Shown piece after piece: positions 8,544 through 16,928 of a DNA stretch of 64,000 bases. The number at the start of each line of letters is the position of its first letter. Position 1 is the stretch's first letter. The position numbers were made by a program, and so were the translations under genes. The stretch comes from Tritonibacter mobilis (GTDB lineage: Bacteria > Pseudomonadota > Alphaproteobacteria > Rhodobacterales > Rhodobacteraceae), in the NCBI RefSeq assembly GCF_001681715.1, contig NZ_LNWY01000001.1, forward strand, positions 186,001-250,000. Reading direction: 5' to 3'. Below the pieces are notes generated by a model. The model searched no databases. It had not been told where the DNA came from and saw nothing but the letters and a program-made list of their open reading frames with translations.

Positions 8544-9578
8544 ATGACCCGTGTTCTGATCGCTGGCCTTGGTAACATGGGACTCTCCCACGCGCTCGCG
8601 CATCACAAAGAAGACGGCGCCGAGATTGTCGGCCTCGTCAATCGCTCGGGCCAGGTCGACCACCCCGATCTTCAGGGCTATCCGGTCTTCACCGACTTTC
8701 ACGCGGCCCTCGAGGACACAAAACCGGATCTGGTGGTCGTCGCCACCTACTCTGACAGCCACGCCGACTATGCCGTGGCCGCGATGGAGGCAGGCGCGCA
8801 TGTGTTTGTCGAGAAACCCCTCGCCACCACGGTGAAGGACGCCCGCCGCGTGGTCGCCACCGCCAAGGCAACAGGACGCAAGCTGGTCGTGGGCTACATC
8901 CTGCGCCACCACCCCTCTTGGGTGCGGCTCATTGAAGAATCCCGCGCACTTGGCGGACCTTACGTGTTCCGCATGAACCTCAACCAGCAAAGCAAGGGCG
9001 CTGAGTGGGAGACCCACAAGGCGCTGATGCAGACCACCGCGCCCATCGTCGATTGCGGCGTGCATTACGTGGATGTCTGGTGCCAGATCACCGATGCCAA
9101 ACCCGTTCAGGTCAACGCCATGGGCCTGCGCCTCTCGGACGAGATCGCGCCCGAGATGTATAACTACGGCCAGTTTCAGGTCACATTCGATGATGGCTCT
9201 GTCGGGTGGTACGAGGCGGGCTGGGGGCCGATGATGTCGGAGACCGCATTCTTCGTCAAAGATGTGATCTCTCCCAAAGGCTCCGTGTCAATCACCGAAG
9301 CCGACAAATCCGGCTCGTCGGATGTGGACGGCCATACCCGCGTTGGCGGGCTGTTGGTGCACCGCCCCGAAGGCGACCAGTTGATCGACCTGCCCGACGA
9401 ACCCGGCCATCAGGACCTTTGCGACGCGGAGCAGGCCTATATGCTGCGCGCCATCCGTGAGGATCTCGACCTCTCCCGCCACGCACGAGACGCCGTCCAG
9501 TCGCTGGCAATCTGCCTTGCGGCGGATGAAAGCGTCCGCACCGGGACCCCTGTCAAACTGAAAGAGGTAACGCCATGA
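8544..9578 (+). CDS. Gfo/Idh/MocA-family NAD(P)-dependent sugar oxidoreductase
   Basis: 344 residues. The Rossmann start LIAGLGNMGLSHALAHH, the VEKPLATT motif near residue 95 and the C-terminal substrate fold are typical of this family, which oxidises or epimerises sugars, inositols and sugar acids. AAAGGAG precedes the ATG. The gene lies between the permeases and the ATPase and overlaps the ATPase gene by four bases, so it acts on the imported compound or a derivative. Which one is unknown: MurQ, NagA and NagB-II already give a complete route, and the oxidoreductase hints at a modified or anhydro sugar (inference). Confidence 0.88.
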   Translation: MTRVLIAGLGNMGLSHALAHHKEDGAEIVGLVNRSGQVDHPDLQGYPVFTDFHAALEDTKPDLVVVATYSDSHADYAVAAMEAGAHVFVEKPLATTVKDARRVVATAKATGRKLVVGYILRHHPSWVRLIEESRALGGPYVFRMNLNQQSKGAEWETHKALMQTTAPIVDCGVHYVDVWCQITDAKPVQVNAMGLRLSDEIAPEMYNYGQFQVTFDDGSVGWYEAGWGPMMSETAFFVKDVISPKGSVSITEADKSGSSDVDGHTRVGGLLVHRPEGDQLIDLPDEPGHQDLCDAEQAYMLRAIREDLDLSRHARDAVQSLAICLAADESVRTGTPVKLKEVTP

Positions 9579-10570
9579 CCGCGCTGACCCTGACCAATGT
9601 GAACAAATCCTTCGGCAATGTGCATGTCCTCAAGGACATCAACATCGAGGTGAACGAGGGCGAGTTCGTCGTCTTTGTCGGCCCGTCGGGCTGCGGTAAA
9701 TCCACTCTCTTGCGCACCATCGCAGGACTTGAGGATGTGACCTCCGGCGAGGTCTGCATCGCAGGCAATGTGGTCAACCAGACGCCACCCTCCAAACGCG
9801 GCATCGCCATGGTGTTTCAATCCTACGCGCTCTATCCGCACCTCAATGTGCGGGGCAATATGTCCTTGGCGCTGAAACAGGCCAAAGAAAGCAAGGAAAC
9901 CATCGAGGAACGCGTGGCCGAAGCCAGCCGCATGCTAAGCCTTGGCGATTATCTGGACCGCTTCCCGTCGGAACTCTCGGGCGGGCAGCGCCAGCGCGTC
10001 GCCATTGGCCGCGCCATTGTGCGCCACCCCAAACTGTTCTTGTTCGATGAGCCGCTTTCGAACCTCGATGCGGCGCTGCGGATGAACACCCGGCTGGAGA
10101 TTGCAAACCTGCACGAACAGCTGGGCGCGACGATGGTCTACGTCACCCACGACCAGACCGAGGCGATGACGCTTGCGGATAAAATCGTGGTGCTGCGCGA
10201 TGGCCGTGTCGAACAGATCGGCTCTCCGATGGAGCTGTATAACAACCCGGCCAACCAGTTTGTGGCAGGCTTCCTTGGCTCTCCGGCGATGAACTTCCTC
10301 CCCGCTGCCCTGCTGGAGGACGGCAACCCCAACACGCTGGGGGTGCGTCCCGAGGACCTCATGCTGGATGACGCAGGCCCGCTCCAGATCACCAGCAAAC
10401 ATGTGGAGCATCTGGGCGGCGACACCAACGTCATTGCCGATTGCAACGGCCATCAGATCACCGTGCGCCTGTTCGGCCAGCATGCGATCCGTTCCGGCCA
10501 AAGCCTGCAGCTCCGCATCGCGGAGGGCAAATCCTATCTCTTTGATCCCGACGGCGCTCGCCTCAGCTGA
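9575..10570 (+). CDS. Sugar ABC transporter ATP-binding protein (UgpC/MsmK type)
   Basis: 331 residues. All ATPase motifs are present: Walker A GPSGCGKST near residue 37, signature LSGGQRQR, Walker B LFLFDEPLSNLD, and switch His in VTHDQTEAMT. A C-terminal TOBE/regulatory domain of about 90 residues follows, shorter than in MalK. It hydrolyses ATP on the cytoplasmic face to drive the two permeases upstream. The ATG overlaps the oxidoreductase stop by four bases. It is the last gene of the operon and is followed by GC-rich hairpins. Confidence 0.93.
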   Translation: MTALTLTNVNKSFGNVHVLKDINIEVNEGEFVVFVGPSGCGKSTLLRTIAGLEDVTSGEVCIAGNVVNQTPPSKRGIAMVFQSYALYPHLNVRGNMSLALKQAKESKETIEERVAEASRMLSLGDYLDRFPSELSGGQRQRVAIGRAIVRHPKLFLFDEPLSNLDAALRMNTRLEIANLHEQLGATMVYVTHDQTEAMTLADKIVVLRDGRVEQIGSPMELYNNPANQFVAGFLGSPAMNFLPAALLEDGNPNTLGVRPEDLMLDDAGPLQITSKHVEHLGGDTNVIADCNGHQITVRLFGQHAIRSGQSLQLRIAEGKSYLFDPDGARLS

Positions 10571-10627
10571 CCCAAGGATCAACAAGGACTAAAAAGCGCG
10601 GCGTCTCCCTCCTGCGACGTCACGCCG

Positions 10628-10708
10628 CCCACCCCTCCCCCGCGCGCTCCCTTGCGGGGCGGGGTGGGCCCACGCATTACATCGCGCGACGGCGGGATTG
10701 ACCCGCCG
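10628..10708 (+). terminator. GC-rich hairpins after the amino-sugar transporter operon
   Basis: Two inverted repeats: CCCACCCC (10628-10635) with GGGGTGGG (10661-10668), and CGGCGGG (10690-10696) with CCCGCCG (10702-10708). No T-tract follows, so termination here is only probable. The rest of the gap between 10571 and 10755 shows nothing else clear. Confidence 0.4.
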
Positions 10709-10755
10709 CCGCGCGCTTGTCATTGGCAGGCCACGACCAGACGCAGGAGACAGCG

Positions 10756-11331
10756 ATGCCCAAACTTGGAATGGAGCCAAAGCGCCGCGCCGCGCTGGTG
10801 TCCGCGGTGATCGATGAAATCGGTGAAACCCGCTCGCTTGATGTGACCGTGGCCCAGATCGCCCGCCGTGCCGGCATGAGCAGCGGCCTTGCGCATCACT
10901 ATTTTGGCAGCAAAGAACAGATGCTGATCGCCGCAATGCGGTTCATTCTCGCCGAATTCTCCGCCCATGTCCGCACGGAGCTGGCCAGCGCCCAAGACCC
11001 CCGCGCGCGCCTTGATGCGATCATCCGCGCCAATTTTGCCGCCCATGTGTTTGACCCGCGCAAAACCTCCGCATGGCTCAGCTTTTACGCTCTGGCACAA
11101 TCCAACCCACATGCCGCGCATCTGATGCAGCTTTATCAAAAACGATTGCGCAGCAACCTCTTGTTTGATTTGCGCCAACTCACCGCACGCCCCGTCCCAA
11201 TCGCCGAAAGCCTTGCCGCCTTGATCGACGGCGTCTATCTGCGCGCAGCCCTGAATGAGACGGGAAACCGCGAAACCGCCGCCGCACAGGTCTCTGACGC
11301 GCTCGATATGTTCCTGCGCGCGCAGCGCTGA
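10756..11331 (+). CDS. betI: TetR-family regulator resembling BetI
   Basis: 191 residues from the ATG at 10756, which has CAGGAGAC upstream. The N-terminus MPKLGMEPKRRAALVSAVID and helix-turn-helix VAQIARRAGMSSGLAHHYFG match BetI, the choline-responsive repressor of the glycine betaine synthesis genes, and the length is right. No betA, betB or choline transporter gene lies nearby, which is unusual because betI normally sits in that operon. It may control a distant bet operon or a different promoter. The family call is secure; choline as ligand is inference. Confidence 0.78.
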   Translation: MPKLGMEPKRRAALVSAVIDEIGETRSLDVTVAQIARRAGMSSGLAHHYFGSKEQMLIAAMRFILAEFSAHVRTELASAQDPRARLDAIIRANFAAHVFDPRKTSAWLSFYALAQSNPHAAHLMQLYQKRLRSNLLFDLRQLTARPVPIAESLAALIDGVYLRAALNETGNRETAAAQVSDALDMFLRAQR

Positions 11332-11442
11332 TCGCCCTGTTTCCCCCGCCCAAAGACACCGGCAGAGCGGGGATTTATCAACACACCCAAATAAGCCGCC
11401 AAAAAATTATTGTCGTTTTGTCGCTAAACCTGTGCCACAATT

Positions 11443-11462
11443 TTCAGAATTATAAATCTGAA
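11443..11462. promoter_or_regulatory. Inverted repeat in AT-rich leader of the Hint-protein gene
   Basis: TTCAGA (11443-11448) and TCTGAA (11457-11462) form a perfect 6-bp inverted repeat with an 8-base AT-only spacer. It lies about 60 bases before the Hint gene in a visibly AT-rich gap and could be an operator or part of the promoter. Confidence 0.3.
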
Positions 11463-11522
11463 GTTAAGAAATCCGGCGACTAGAGGCAAGAGAATCAGTC
11501 GCCCGACACGGGGTAAGAGGCA

Positions 11523-12491
11523 GTGGCGCAGTATAACGTTACAGCGTTTAGATGGTCAGGTACCGGGTATAATGCCCAGTATAATACCTCTTACTCTGCG
11601 GTTATTGACGATGATGACCCCTATCTGAACGGACCCGGCGACAACAATGAAACCGTCAGCATCAATGGCGGTCCCTCTTATGTGACCGGCGGCTCGCCCT
11701 ATGATATTGATGTCTCCTTCACTGACACCAGCGGCAATTCACATGTAGAGACCTTCTACTTTTTCTATGTAAACAACAGCTGGTATTTCATCCCGGGACC
11801 GGGCTCTGCCTTTTCCGTCGGTGCCACGCTTGGCAGTTATCAAAGCCACACCAGCACGCCGACGCTCTACAGCACCATTGTCTGCTTCGTGCGCGGGACC
11901 ATGATCGAGACTGACACGGGCCTGACAGCGGTCGAGGATCTGCGCGCAGGCACTCTGGTGCGGACCAGTGATGGGGGTTTCAAGCCCCTGCGCCTCTCTC
12001 TGAGCCGCAAAATCAGCGCAACCGCGCTGCGCACAAACCCAAAGCTCGCCCCGGTGCGGATCATGGCAGGCGCTCTGGGCAACAGCTTGCCGCAACGCGA
12101 CCTTCTGGTCTCGCGTCAGCACCGCATGCTGGTCTCCTCCAAGATCTGCGAGCGGATGTTTGGGCAAACCGACGTCTTGCTGGCGGCCCACCAACTGACA
12201 GAGCTGCCGGGCATTTTCGCAGAGCCGGGGTATGGCGAAGTGGAGTATTTTCACCTCGTCTTTGATCGTCATGAGGTCATCTATGCCGAAGGGGCCCCGA
12301 CCGAGAGTTTCTTTCCCGGTCCCGAGGCGATCAAATCGATGCCCCGCGCGGCCCGTGCGGAACTCTTTGCCATTTTCCCGCAACTGAAAAACTGGAAAGA
12401 CGCGCCGCAACCGGCGTTTCAGATCCCACCGGGCAAATTGCAACGCAAGCTCGTGGCGCGCCACCTCAAACACAACCGACCGCTGCTCTGA
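11523..12491 (+). CDS. Hint-domain (Hedgehog/intein-like) protein
   Basis: 322 residues from a GTG at 11523. The first 115 residues are rich in Tyr, Ser, Asp and Gly and predicted beta-rich, with no recognisable domain. From about residue 120 the Hint_2-type domain begins: VCFVRGTMIETDTG, then LRAGTLVRTSDGG, and the downstream block LLVSRQHRMLV. Such proteins are common in Rhodobacteraceae and are thought to be secreted or to self-process at the Cys of CFxxGT. No classical signal peptide is seen. The gene stands alone in an AT-rich surrounding. Function is unknown. Confidence 0.8.
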   Translation: MAQYNVTAFRWSGTGYNAQYNTSYSAVIDDDDPYLNGPGDNNETVSINGGPSYVTGGSPYDIDVSFTDTSGNSHVETFYFFYVNNSWYFIPGPGSAFSVGATLGSYQSHTSTPTLYSTIVCFVRGTMIETDTGLTAVEDLRAGTLVRTSDGGFKPLRLSLSRKISATALRTNPKLAPVRIMAGALGNSLPQRDLLVSRQHRMLVSSKICERMFGQTDVLLAAHQLTELPGIFAEPGYGEVEYFHLVFDRHEVIYAEGAPTESFFPGPEAIKSMPRAARAELFAIFPQLKNWKDAPQPAFQIPPGKLQRKLVARHLKHNRPLL

Positions 12492-12569
12492 ATATGACGT
12501 TCAAATGGTCCGTCTGGGCCATTGCGGGGTAAGACGGCGGCGAAGCAGCCGCCGGAGCCGCAAAATCCG

Positions 12570-12983
12570 CTAGCCGAAATCTTCAACGAGCAAAAACCGT
12601 TCCCAGAGGATCTGCATATCCGGTGAGAACCCGCCATTGCGCTCAAAATAGGCGCGATGGCCGCGACGCCAGCCGTCTAGGCTGTCGTCCTCCCCCTCCG
12701 CCAAAGCCATCGCCTCGGTGACCTCGTCAAACCGGCACTGAATCAATTCGACCGTTTCGATCACAAGGGCTGGCGTGTCATCCCAATGGAGCGCGATATC
12801 CCGTCGCCCAATTTGCGGCATCGGTTCGCCATTTTCAAAATCCCGCACCGCGCCGCAGGTCGCGACCTTCTTACCGCTGCGCACCAGCGCCAACAGCGCC
12901 GCGCTCAATTCAGCACTATCGCCAAACTTAAATGTCTGCGCAGTTGGGTAGCGGTGTTTCAGCAGCTTGAGCGTCTCAGACAT
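12570..12983 (-). CDS. ASCH-domain protein
   Basis: 137 residues. KLLKHRYPTAQTFKFGDSAELSA, KVATCGAVRDFENGEPMP, ALVIETVELIQCRFDEVTEAMALAEGEDD and the YFERNG region match ASCH domains, a PUA-like beta-barrel that binds RNA or modified nucleotides. Some members are amidohydrolases of modified cytidines, but the active residues cannot be judged here. It lies downstream of accA on the same strand, after a hairpin terminator, so it probably has its own promoter. Confidence 0.82.
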   Translation of the reverse strand: MSETLKLLKHRYPTAQTFKFGDSAELSAALLALVRSGKKVATCGAVRDFENGEPMPQIGRRDIALHWDDTPALVIETVELIQCRFDEVTEAMALAEGEDDSLDGWRRGHRAYFERNGGFSPDMQILWERFLLVEDFG

Positions 12984-13012
12984 CCCTGCGCCCCTCCCGG
13001 ACTTATGAAAAT

Positions 13013-13040
13013 AGCCCCCGCCAATAATTTGGCGAGGGCT
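13013..13040 (-). terminator. Probable intrinsic terminator of accA
   Basis: A 12-bp stem (13013-13024 with 13029-13040) with one G-U pair and loop TAAT lies about 30 bases past the accA stop. On the minus strand the stem is followed by TATTTTC. Confidence 0.6.
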
Positions 13041-13069
13041 CTCAAATCTCCATCAGCGCTGCGCCATAA

Positions 13070-14032
13070 TCAGGCTGCCAGCCCCTTTGAGCCGATATCG
13101 AGGAACTTCTTGCGCCGGTCGGTGATCAGCGCCTTGGCGTCCATGTCCTTCATTTCCGCCAGCATTTCCGTGATCGCAGCCCCCACAGCGCGGTAGCTGG
13201 CTTCGGGGTCGCGATGGGCGCCGCCCAGCGGCTCGGGGATCACACGGTCCACCACCTCGAGCGTTTTTAGATCCTGCGCGGTCAGGCGCAGCGCCTCGGC
13301 GGCCTCGCGCATTTTTTCGGCGTCTTTCCACAGGATCGACGCACAGCCCTCGGGCGAAATCACCGAATAAACAGAATGCTCCAGCATTGCGACACGGTTG
13401 GCGGTGGCAAATGCGACTGCGCCGCCAGACCCACCTTCGCCAATAATCACAGAGATCACTGGCACGCCGATCTTCAGGCTCATCTCGGTAGAGCGTGCGA
13501 TCGCCTCGGATTGGCCACGCTCTTCGGCACCCTTGCCGGGATAGGCCCCGGTGGTGTCCACCAGCGTGATCACCGGCAGGCCGAACCGCCCCGCCATCTC
13601 CATCAGGCGCACCGCCTTGCGGTAGCCTTCGGGGCGCGCCATGCCAAAGTTATGGGTGATGCGCGATTTGGTGTCAGAGCCCTTCTCGTGCCCAATCACC
13701 ACCACCGGCTGGTCGTTAAAGCGCGCAAGCCCCCCCATCACCGCAAGGTCATCGGCAAAGTTGCGATCCCCCGCCAGCGGCGTGTACTCGCTAAAGAGCT
13801 TTTCGATATAGTCCTTGCAGTGCGGACGCTCCGGGTGGCGTGCCACCTGACATTTGCGCCATGCGGTCAGATCCGCATAGAGATCTTTCAGAAGCTGCGC
13901 GGCTTTCTTGTCCAGCGCGGAGGCTTCGTCATCCACATCCATTTCTTCGTTGGTGCGCGCCATCGCCCGCAGCTCTTCCGCCTTGCCTTCGATTTCGGCG
14001 AGGGGTTTTTCGAATTCAAGATACTGGGTCAT
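13070..14032 (-). CDS. accA: Acetyl-CoA carboxylase carboxyltransferase subunit alpha
   Basis: 320 residues, the usual length. The N-terminal helix [17 protein letters not shown] is followed by [12 protein letters not shown], the crotonase-type carboxyltransferase core with [20 protein letters not shown] and [13 protein letters not shown], and a C-terminal [12 protein letters not shown]. It transfers CO2 from carboxybiotin to acetyl-CoA, with AccD as partner, to make malonyl-CoA for fatty acids. It stands as a single gene, as in many bacteria; accD, accB and accC are not in the window. Confidence 0.96.
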   Translation of the reverse strand: MTQYLEFEKPLAEIEGKAEELRAMARTNEEMDVDDEASALDKKAAQLLKDLYADLTAWRKCQVARHPERPHCKDYIEKLFSEYTPLAGDRNFADDLAVMGGLARFNDQPVVVIGHEKGSDTKSRITHNFGMARPEGYRKAVRLMEMAGRFGLPVITLVDTTGAYPGKGAEERGQSEAIARSTEMSLKIGVPVISVIIGEGGSGGAVAFATANRVAMLEHSVYSVISPEGCASILWKDAEKMREAAEALRLTAQDLKTLEVVDRVIPEPLGGAHRDPEASYRAVGAAITEMLAEMKDMDAKALITDRRKKFLDIGSKGLAA

Positions 14033-14244
14033 GCTGTCTCTACTGTCACGGTTTGCCCGTTATATGGACTTCTGCCGCGCCCGATGCAACTCTCCGTGTC
14101 GGATAAGGCCCATCACAGCGTTTGAGCAGCGAGGCTCTGCCTCCGATCTGAAGGTCCCAGCTGGACGCTTGCGCAAACTCAGCAAGATTTGTCACGCGCG
14201 GTTCTGGCATCACACGGGTGGCACGATGACAAAAGGACAGGCGG

Positions 14245-15078
14245 ATGGCCCAGAGTTACGAAGATCGCATCCTGCGGGTGCTGGATTATATCCACGACAA
14301 TCCGGCAGGGGATCTCAGCCTTGATCGACTGGCGGATGTGGCCGCGATGTCGCGGTTTCACTGGCATCGGGTGTTTCGCGCCCTCACCGGCGAAACCTGC
14401 GGTCAGTCGGTGCGCCGCATCCGGCTGCATCGCGCGGCTGTGGCACTGGCAAATTCGGATGCCTCAATCGAGGATATCGCCGCCACCGTGGGCTATCCCA
14501 ACCGCTATTCCTTTTCGCGTGCCTTCACCACCGCCTACGGCCACGCGCCGGGGGCCTTTCGCGCTAAGGGGCAGCATCTGCCGCCCATGGCGCTTCGCGA
14601 TCCAAAGGAGCTTTCCATGTATGATGTCACCCTGCGCACCGAACCGGCGCGCCGCCTTGTAACGGTCCCCCATATCGGCCCCTACGCCGAAATCGGGCGG
14701 GCGTTCGAACATTTCTCAGCGCTGGTCAACAGCCGTAATCTCTGGCCAAATCTGGGGCCGGTGATGGGGGTCTATATGGATGCCCCGGGCGAGGTCCCCG
14801 AAGCCGAGCTGCGCAGCTTTGCCGGTGCGGAGTACCGTGGCACCGATACCCCCGAAGGGCTGGAGCCGTTTGAAATCCCCGGTGGCAAATCGGCCATTCT
14901 GACCTTCAAAGGCCCATATGCCGGGCTCTCTGCCGCCTATGACAGCCTGTTCGGCGGCTGGCTGCCGCAATCAGGTGAAACCCCGGCGGATGAACCCTGC
15001 TATGAGATTTACCTGAACGATCCCCGCAGCACCGCCCCGGAGGAGCTGCTCACCGAAATCGTACTGCCGTTGAAATAG
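14245..15078 (+). CDS. AraC-family regulator with GyrI-like effector domain
   Basis: 277 residues. Two helix-turn-helices occupy residues 5-105 (LDRLADVAAMSRFHWHRVFR and IEDIAATVGYPNRYSFSRAF), here at the N-terminus. A GyrI-like small-molecule domain (residues 130-277) begins VTLRTEPARRLVTVPHIGPY, as in Rob/SoxS-related and BmrR-type sensors. A multidrug or amphiphile ligand is typical of the fold. The convergent neighbour is a LysE-type exporter, a possible but unproven target. Two strong hairpins follow the stop. Confidence 0.88.
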   Translation: MAQSYEDRILRVLDYIHDNPAGDLSLDRLADVAAMSRFHWHRVFRALTGETCGQSVRRIRLHRAAVALANSDASIEDIAATVGYPNRYSFSRAFTTAYGHAPGAFRAKGQHLPPMALRDPKELSMYDVTLRTEPARRLVTVPHIGPYAEIGRAFEHFSALVNSRNLWPNLGPVMGVYMDAPGEVPEAELRSFAGAEYRGTDTPEGLEPFEIPGGKSAILTFKGPYAGLSAAYDSLFGGWLPQSGETPADEPCYEIYLNDPRSTAPEELLTEIVLPLK

Positions 15079-15083
15079 GCCAT

Positions 15084-15144
15084 CCTTTTTCGACACCGTC
15101 GAAAAAGGGCGCGTAAAGCCCCCTCGATGGGGGCTTTGCGCGCC
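15084..15144. terminator. Double hairpin between convergent AraC and LysE genes
   Basis: An 11-bp perfect stem (15084-15094 with 15098-15108) is followed at once by a 16-bp stem with one wobble pair (15108-15123 with 15129-15144). The T5 and A5 tracts inside the first stem let it act as a terminator on both strands. Confidence 0.6.
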
Positions 15145-15178
15145 ACAACCCGATGTGCGCATCTCGGTCCGCAGGGGA

Positions 15179-15784
15179 TCAATGCGGCCAGATCACCGGA
15201 TAAAGCGAGGCCACCAGCAGTATCGCCATGCTCCAATTGAACAGGGTCAGACGTCTGGGGCTGGTCAAAAACCGCGCCATCTGCTGGCCAAGTACGGTCC
15301 ATGACCCCACCGAAGGCAGGTTGATCGCACCAAATACCACCCCCACCACAAGGATCGCCCAAAGCGTATGATCCGGCGTGTAGGCGCTGATCGCCGTCAG
15401 CGCCATTGCCCAGGCCTTTGGATTGACCCACTGAAACGCCGCCGCCTGCAAAAACGTCATAGGCGTGCCTGCATCACTGCCCGCGCCCGTCTTGGCCGCG
15501 CCTGCATTGGCGATCTTCCACGCGAGATAAAGCAGATAGACAACGGAGCCGACCTTCAACACCGTGTAGCTTACCGGATAGGCGTCAAAGACCTGCACCA
15601 GCCCCGCGCCCACCAAGAGCACCATGAACACAAACCCCAGCGCCACTCCCAGCATATGCGGGATGGTACGGCGAAAGCCGAAATTCGCACCCGATGCCAT
15701 CAGCATCAGGTTGTTCGGCCCCGGCGTGATCGAGGAGACAAAGGCAAAGAGCGCAAGTGCGGCAAGAAGGTCATAGGTCATCAT
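15179..15784 (-). CDS. LysE/RhtB-family amino-acid exporter
   Basis: 201 residues from the ATG at 15784; a second ATG at 15781 follows directly and either may be used. SSITPGPNNLMLMASGANFG near residue 20 is the conserved TPGPN motif of LysE/RhtB translocators, and about six membrane segments follow. The family exports amino acids or homoserine lactones from the cytoplasm. The divergent Lrp/AsnC regulator 74 bases away is a common pairing and probably controls it in response to an amino acid. Confidence 0.88.
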   Translation of the reverse strand: MMTYDLLAALALFAFVSSITPGPNNLMLMASGANFGFRRTIPHMLGVALGFVFMVLLVGAGLVQVFDAYPVSYTVLKVGSVVYLLYLAWKIANAGAAKTGAGSDAGTPMTFLQAAAFQWVNPKAWAMALTAISAYTPDHTLWAILVVGVVFGAINLPSVGSWTVLGQQMARFLTSPRRLTLFNWSMAILLVASLYPVIWPH

Positions 15785-15857
15785 GCGCAATAATGTGCGT
15801 CGATGCGGGGGAAATGAAATTGCGATCTCGCGCGTAAACCCGCTATAATCGCAACAA

Positions 15858-16310
15858 ATGGCGAAAACAGATCAAATAAATCAACATATATTGCAAGAAT
15901 TGAGCCGCGACGGGCGGATCTCAAACCTTGAACTGGCAGAGCGCGTCGGCCTGTCCCCCTCAGCCTGCCTGCGCCGGGTGCAGGAGCTTGAGCGCGCAGG
16001 TGTCATCACGGGCTACCGCGCCGTTCTGGACCCTCAGGCCATGGGTGTGGGGTTTGTGACCTATATCGGCGTGGGTCTTGGTGAGCATACCAAGGACGCG
16101 CAAGAAGCCTTTGAACACGCCATGCGCAGCGCGCCGGAGGTGGTGGAGTGCCACAATATCACCGGCACGATCGAGTATCTCCTGCGCGTCGAATGCGCTG
16201 ATCTCAAGAGCTACAAACAGTTCCACACCGAAATCCTCGGCACCTCGCCCTTTGTCACCGCGATCACGACATATGTGGTGATGGGATCACCCAAGGACCA
16301 GCGCGCGTGA
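15858..16310 (+). CDS. Lrp/AsnC-family transcriptional regulator
   Basis: 150 residues. The N-terminal helix-turn-helix (ILQELSRDGRISNLELAERV, then GLSPSACLRRVQELERAGVI) is followed by the RAM/AsnC ligand domain with GVGLGEHTKDAQEAFEHAM and VVECHNITGTIEYLLRVE. Such proteins assemble as octamers and sense amino acids. It is divergent from the LysE-type exporter, the likely target. The start ATG at 15858 lies in an AT-rich patch that should hold both promoters. Confidence 0.92.
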   Translation: MAKTDQINQHILQELSRDGRISNLELAERVGLSPSACLRRVQELERAGVITGYRAVLDPQAMGVGFVTYIGVGLGEHTKDAQEAFEHAMRSAPEVVECHNITGTIEYLLRVECADLKSYKQFHTEILGTSPFVTAITTYVVMGSPKDQRA

Positions 16311-16423
16311 TCCGGGTGCAGGGACTGCGAGAGGTGTTGCGCATGGCGCGCACGCTCTGGCAGGGGAATATTTTTGATCTGTCGCTAGTGTTTCAGATGA
16401 TCGCGATCACCGGCCGGGCCTGA

Positions 16424-16928
16424 CACCCCGGTCACACCAGGAACCGGCTTTCCCGCGAGGGAAGCGTGCAGAGACAACGTTTAGCGCGCGGGTGGATACA
16501 CCCGTCCATCTCCGATCTGGCGGCGCCGCCTCCTTATCGTCAACATTATTATCGTCCTAATCATCCAGATCCCCACCCAATCCGAGGATCGCCCAGACAA
16601 GAAGACCGACACGGCGCCCCATCCCGGGAAGCGCCGGCCATTGTGCTGCTGATGAACCTTGGATCTGAGGGTTTGCGCCGCGCTGCGCGCGACGCCGCAG
16701 GGCCGGGGCCGCGCCTTCGGCGCGGCCCCGGCTTGGCCCAACGCTTTTGGATCAGGCTTGCCCTGATCCGCAAAGGGGCGGGAGCGCCCCCCCTCCTGCC
16801 CGTCACCTTCACCGCAGACACACAGATCGCACAACCTGTCGTTCGCGCTTAAACTGCGCGCTTGACCTCAACCCCGCTTGAGATCCGAGGCTCCTTTTCG
16901 TGACCGCCATTTTCAGGGGACAGTCAGT
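16424..16928. other. 505-base intergenic stretch with hairpin array, no convincing gene
   Basis: Between the Lrp and VOC genes. It holds the tandem hairpins at 16702-16790 (separate entry). Open frames on both strands here have no family motif, run through the palindromes and lack good ribosome-binding sites. An AATATTTTT core like that in other gaps of the window occurs just before it at 16367-16375. Confidence 0.5.
16702..16790. repeat. Array of three perfect hairpins
   Basis: Stem 1: 14 bp, 16702-16715 with 16719-16732, loop TTC. Stem 2: 8 bp, GGATCAGG 16749-16756 with 16762-16769. Stem 3: 6 bp, GGGGCG 16775-16780 with 16785-16790. The compact palindromic layout resembles a REP/BIME-type dispersed element, but copy number cannot be known from one window. 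Confidence 0.6.

Noticed and set aside
16307-16423. 38-codon open frame starting at GTG overlapping the lrp stop
   Set aside because: No similarity that I recognise, no separate ribosome site, and it includes the recurring AATATTTTT intergenic core. Could be real but cannot be supported.
16466-16852. Open frames on both strands across the hairpin array
   Set aside because: They translate palindromic DNA into Arg/Pro/Gly-rich text with no motif and no ribosome site.
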